From an uncultured Pelagibacteraceae bacterium (lineage in GTDB: Bacteria; Pseudomonadota; Alphaproteobacteria; Pelagibacterales; Pelagibacteraceae), in contig CACBWM010000001.1 in NCBI GenBank assembly GCA_902542975.1, positions 124,001 to 188,000 of the forward strand: a DNA stretch of 64,000 nt, written 5' to 3'. Of this stretch, positions 61,005-64,000 are shown one piece after another. Position numbers and translations under genes: made by a program. Within the stretch, counting starts at the first letter, position 1; each line of letters starts with the position of its first letter. The notes under the pieces are model-generated. The model was not told where the DNA came from, ran no database searches, and saw only the letters and a program-made list of their open reading frames with translations.

Positions 61005-61727
61005 ATGACTTATTGTATTGGAATTAAAACAGAGACGGGACTAGTTTTTGCATCAGACTCCAGAACAAATGCAGGATTGGACAATGTAAATATATATTCT
61101 AAAATGCTTACACACGATGTTGGAGATAGAACAATAGTAATTGTTACATCAGGAAATCTTGGAACTTCTCAAGCAGTTTATAATTCAATAAAAAAAGATT
61201 TAAAAAGTGAAACAGGTATTATGAATTTAAATACCTGTAGTGATTTTGAACAAATTGCATCCTATATTGGCTCTTTAAATATTGAACATTCATCTCCTCA
61301 AGGAATTAATACTGATAGCGTTTTATTAGGTTCAACTTTTATTGTCGGTGGTCAAATAAAAGATCAGCCTCCTGAATTATACTTAGTTTACCCTCAGGGT
61401 AATTATATTCGTCCAGCAGATAGCAAACCGTATTTAGTTATAGGTGAAGTAAAATATGGAAAACCTATTTTAGATAGAGTGATTACCCCAAAAGTCTCAA
61501 TTGGAGATGCATCAAGGTGTGCACTGATATCAATGGATTCTACATTAAAAAGTGATTTAACTGTTGGTCCACCAATAGACTTTGCTGTGATAAAAAAAGA
61601 TGAAATCAAAATAGCATCACTTAAATGTCTAAATATGAATGATCCTGAATTTTCAAAAGTTTGTAATCAATGGTCACAAGGTATTTTCAAGATATTTGAC
61701 TCTTTTCAAAGGTTTGACTGGGAATAA
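61005..61727 (+). CDS. Anbu, proteasome-like peptidase
   Basis: Member of the Anbu family of ancestral proteasome-fold hydrolases, 240 residues. It begins MTYCIGIKTETGLVFASDSR, so Thr2 becomes the N-terminal nucleophile after Met removal and the start is fixed; TNAGLDNVNIYSKMLTHDVG and KPILDRVITPKVSIGDASRC follow the family. Known Anbu proteins assemble into open helical rings; proteolytic activity has been hard to show. It faces the ATP-grasp gene across about 115 bases, a reduced form of the usual Anbu locus. Confidence 0.92.
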   Translation: MTYCIGIKTETGLVFASDSRTNAGLDNVNIYSKMLTHDVGDRTIVIVTSGNLGTSQAVYNSIKKDLKSETGIMNLNTCSDFEQIASYIGSLNIEHSSPQGINTDSVLLGSTFIVGGQIKDQPPELYLVYPQGNYIRPADSKPYLVIGEVKYGKPILDRVITPKVSIGDASRCALISMDSTLKSDLTVGPPIDFAVIKKDEIKIASLKCLNMNDPEFSKVCNQWSQGIFKIFDSFQRFDWE

Positions 61728-61729
61728 AA

Positions 61730-62119
61730 CTAATATTTGGTGTATTCTTTAATTTCTTTAATTTTAGAGCCAGTTTTATTATTTATTTCTAATTTTAATT
61801 TTGCTCTTTCATCATTAAGGAAGTGAACATCTCTTGATAATTTAATAAATTTTTCACCAAAATCAGAATTTTTTTCGCAAAGCCTTTTGTCATCTTCTAT
61901 TACCCAAAGCTTTGAATTAATTTCTTTTAGTGAGTTATATAAATTTTCAATTTCACTGTAATTTTTAATATTTGTATTTAATTGATCTTTTAATATTTTA
62001 TATTCATTTTTTATAAAGTTTAGTTTCTCAGGATCTTTAATTTTTTCAGATTTAATTTCTAAAATTGAAATTTTATCCAGCAATTCTCCAACTGATACTT
62101 CTACTAAAATTTTATTCAT
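61730..62119 (-). CDS. DUF6165 family protein
   Basis: Soluble, helical protein of 129 residues resembling DUF6165: KILVEVSVGELLDKISILEI, KSEKIKDPEKLNFIKNEYKI, SLKEINSKLWVIEDDKRLCE. Such proteins are often coded near glycosyltransferases and surface-glycan genes, as here beside a family 9 glycosyltransferase (divergent, 32 bases apart). Coiled-coil propensity is high. Function unknown. Confidence 0.8.
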   Translation of the reverse strand: MNKILVEVSVGELLDKISILEIKSEKIKDPEKLNFIKNEYKILKDQLNTNIKNYSEIENLYNSLKEINSKLWVIEDDKRLCEKNSDFGEKFIKLSRDVHFLNDERAKLKLEINNKTGSKIKEIKEYTKY

Positions 62120-62151
62120 ATAAATTGATATTATGTTAAGTTGTTAAAAAT

Positions 62152-63093
62152 ATGTCTAATATACTTATTATAAAACATGGATCTTTAGGTGATATAGCGC
62201 AAGCAAGTGGTGCAATTCAAGATATATCTGATAATCATCCAAATGATGATCTTTATATACTATCAACCAAACCTTATTATGATTTATTAAAAAAAAATCC
62301 AAATATAACTGATGTTATTTTAGATAAAAGACTCTCTAGGTTTAACTTAATTTATTTATATTTATTAATGAGAAAGATAAAAAAATATAAATTTATTAAA
62401 GTTTACGATCTTCAAAATTCCAAAAGAACTAGTTTTTATAAAAATGTTCTATTTCCAAAAGCAACATCAGAAATTTGGTCATCAACAGAAACAACACTTC
62501 CTGAAGGAACTAGTAAGATTGATTTTGACAAAGACACTGTACTAAACCGCTTTGAACATCAATTAAATGTTTCTGGAATTAAAACCAATCACGTAACAAA
62601 ACCAGACTTTTCTTGGAGCTGTGAGGATATTTCAGAAATCAAAAAAAAATATAATTTAAATAAATATTTAATCTTATTTCCTTTTTCATCATCTCATTTA
62701 ACTATAAAAAGATGGCCATATTACAACGAATTGATAAAAAAAATTAAATCTTCTTTTAGAGATGAAATCCAAATATTAATTGCTCCAGGTCCAAATGAAA
62801 TCAAATTAGCCAATGATATTGAAGCTAATATTATTTTAGATAATGATAAAGCTCTAAATATTTCACAACTTTCATCATTAATTAAAGATAGTTATTTTGT
62901 TATATCTAATGATACAGGCCCAGCACATATGGCGGCACATTTAAATGTAAAAGGATTGGTTTTATTTGGATCACATACTACAGCTAAAAAAGTTAGTATA
63001 GAGCGAGAACATTTTAAAGCAATTCAAGTTTCAGATTTAACCAAACTTTCAGCAGATAAAGTATTTCAAAGAATGCAAGAAGCAATTAATTAG
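62152..63093 (+). CDS. Glycosyltransferase family 9 (heptosyltransferase-like)
   Basis: GT-B fold protein of 313 residues similar to LPS heptosyltransferases. The N-terminus NILIIKHGSLGDIAQASGAI and the donor-site block YFVISNDTGPAHMAAHLNVK with VLFGSHTTAKK are the family landmarks. Expected role: addition of a heptose or related sugar during surface-glycan synthesis. Its end overlaps the convergent AbrB-like gene by 8 bases. Confidence 0.9.
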   Translation: MSNILIIKHGSLGDIAQASGAIQDISDNHPNDDLYILSTKPYYDLLKKNPNITDVILDKRLSRFNLIYLYLLMRKIKKYKFIKVYDLQNSKRTSFYKNVLFPKATSEIWSSTETTLPEGTSKIDFDKDTVLNRFEHQLNVSGIKTNHVTKPDFSWSCEDISEIKKKYNLNKYLILFPFSSSHLTIKRWPYYNELIKKIKSSFRDEIQILIAPGPNEIKLANDIEANIILDNDKALNISQLSSLIKDSYFVISNDTGPAHMAAHLNVKGLVLFGSHTTAKKVSIEREHFKAIQVSDLTKLSADKVFQRMQEAIN

Positions 63094-64000
63094 TTTTTCT
63101 AAATTTTGATAATAAAAAAGGCAAAAATAAAACTATTATGAAAATTCTTAAAAAATGATGGTAGCTCACAAATATTGGATCTATGTTATAAGCAACACTA
63201 ATAACAACCATTTCATGAATTCCTCCAGGTGCAAAACTTAAAAAAGTTGGTATAAATTCAAATCCTATATAAGTGAGCAAATAAGCAGTTATCATTGCAA
63301 CAATTACCAAAATTGAACTAACTATTATTCCATGAAATATAAAAAATAATAATTCTTTAATTTTTAATCCGTTTAATCTGGTACCTAAAGCGGTGCCTAG
63401 AAATATAAATGCAATATTTATAAATGCATCTGGAAATCTGGCATTAATTATTTCAAAAGTATAAAAAGCACCAGATAAAGCCATTGCACCAACTAAAGTA
63501 GGTGATGGAATTTTATAATTTTTTAAGATGTTTGCAAAAATGAAACAAATTATTAACAGAAATAATATTTCTAAAAAATATCTTTCGTTATAGATATTTT
63601 CATAGTTATAACCTGTCATTTCCGAGAAGCCTAAATTATTAATAAAAAAAATAGGCACAAAACTCACAATAAATATCACTCTTGTAGCCTGAGGGATCAA
63701 AACACCCTTATCGTTTTTTGATTTACCAAATTCTAATAATGCTGCAGATATTGGAACAAATGCGCCCGGGAGAGCTGCTAAAACTGAAATGAATTTACTA
63801 AATTTACAAACTTTAAAAAAATAATAACCAGCAAGAATAGTACTGACTATTGTGCAGATTAACATCGCTAATGACGAAAAAATCCATAGATGAATTTTAT
63901 ACAATAATGTTACATTTAAAGTTCCACCAAGAATTATACCAACAATTAAAAATATAGGATTTAATAATTTAGTTGGAAAAACTATTTTAAAGTTTGTAAA
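63086..64000 (-). CDS. AbrB-family membrane protein (PF05145-like), N-terminus beyond window edge
   Basis: Membrane protein with at least eight spans; 304 residues lie in the window. Typical blocks are VLAALPGAFVPISAALLEFG, PSPTLVGAMALSGAFYTFEI, IAFIFLGTALGTRLNGLKIK and FLSFAPGGIHEMVVISVAYN, the last being diagnostic of the AbrB/putative ammonia monooxygenase family. An internal TTG at 63904 could be read as a start, but the frame stays open to the window end with hydrophobic, family-like sequence (NPIFLIVGIILGGTLNVTLL), so the gene is truncated by the window. Confidence 0.87.
   Translation of the reverse strand, partial: FTNFKIVFPTKLLNPIFLIVGIILGGTLNVTLLYKIHLWIFSSLAMLICTIVSTILAGYYFFKVCKFSKFISVLAALPGAFVPISAALLEFGKSKNDKGVLIPQATRVIFIVSFVPIFFINNLGFSEMTGYNYENIYNERYFLEILFLLIICFIFANILKNYKIPSPTLVGAMALSGAFYTFEIINARFPDAFINIAFIFLGTALGTRLNGLKIKELLFFIFHGIIVSSILVIVAMITAYLLTYIGFEFIPTFLSFAPGGIHEMVVISVAYNIDPIFVSYHHFLRIFIIVLFLPFLLSKFRKTN

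Noticed and set aside
63904..63904. TTG start for the AbrB-family gene
   Set aside because: The frame remains open with family-like membrane sequence to the window edge, so the gene begins outside the window.

Overview
This window reads as a chromosomal segment of a SAR11-clade alphaproteobacterium (Candidatus Pelagibacter or a close relative). The evidence is strongly A+T-rich DNA, genes packed end to end with many TAATG or ATGA overlaps, no gene-free stretch above about 150 bases, and a typical SAR11 repertoire: heterotetrameric sarcosine oxidase, dimethylglycine/sarcosine dehydrogenase-like proteins, a DmdA-like demethylase, AcuI, and a periplasmic iron ABC transporter. The assignment rests on gene content and composition only. 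No mobile elements, CRISPR arrays or rRNA genes were seen.

Layout. 1-6.6 kb: formate-THF ligase (cut by the window edge), divergent from soxBDAG. 6.6-11.3 kb: a BT1-like transporter, small genes, an SRAP protein and purK/purE. 11.4-15.5 kb: an M19 dipeptidase-like protein with three uncharacterised partners, one a 55-residue double-CXXC protein. 14.8-17.6 kb (minus strand): a Yip1-like membrane protein, a 35-residue membrane peptide, a DmdA-like GcvT-fold demethylase and its MetF-like partner. 17.7-25.9 kb: a long plus-strand run with ergothioneine genes egtB-egtD, a methyltransferase, a Rieske oxygenase, a kinase, a nucleotidylyltransferase, a crotonase, a methanethiol-oxidase homologue, a ferredoxin and two CoA-binding proteins. 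26-32.5 kb: two small envelope proteins, a dimethylglycine-dehydrogenase-like enzyme, EtfB, EtfA and ETF-ubiquinone oxidoreductase. 32.5-36.6 kb: DUF2237, a 2OG-Fe(II) oxygenase-like protein, HisI, FolE, AcuI and a LysR regulator. 36.6-43.1 kb: an iron ABC transporter behind a Fur-like dyad, then a second dehydrogenase/GcvT paralogue. 43.1-46.1 kb (minus): a DMT exporter, a TtuC-type dehydrogenase and GuaC. 46.2-48.8 kb: a fluoroacetate-dehalogenase-like hydrolase, a TauD-type dioxygenase and an AEC transporter. 49.4-51.3 kb: tRNA-Met, an orphan inverse-autotransporter barrel and a secreted Cys-rich partner. 51.3-56.4 kb: apt, mtnP, a secreted alpha/beta hydrolase, mtnA, a class II aldolase and a SpeD-SpeE fusion. 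56.4-59.4 kb: an amino-acid ABC transporter without its ATPase, and a nitrilase. 59.4-64 kb: an ATP-grasp protein, Anbu, DUF6165, a GT9 glycosyltransferase and a truncated AbrB-family protein.

How the genes fit together. The main theme is one-carbon harvest from methylated amines and sulfur compounds. Sarcosine oxidase, two dehydrogenase/GcvT fusions and the DmdA-like/MetF-like pair should load methyl groups onto tetrahydrofolate; Fhs acts on the folate-bound C1 pool; EtfAB and ETF-QO can carry dehydrogenase electrons to ubiquinone; FolE starts folate synthesis. A second theme is sulfur: ergothioneine synthesis, methanethiol oxidation, and polyamine synthesis placed next to methylthioadenosine salvage. 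The loci I would look at first are the SpeD-SpeE/DHAP-shunt operon, the mtoX-ferredoxin pair, the egt-Rieske operon, the dehalogenase-TauD-AEC operon and the split inverse autotransporter.
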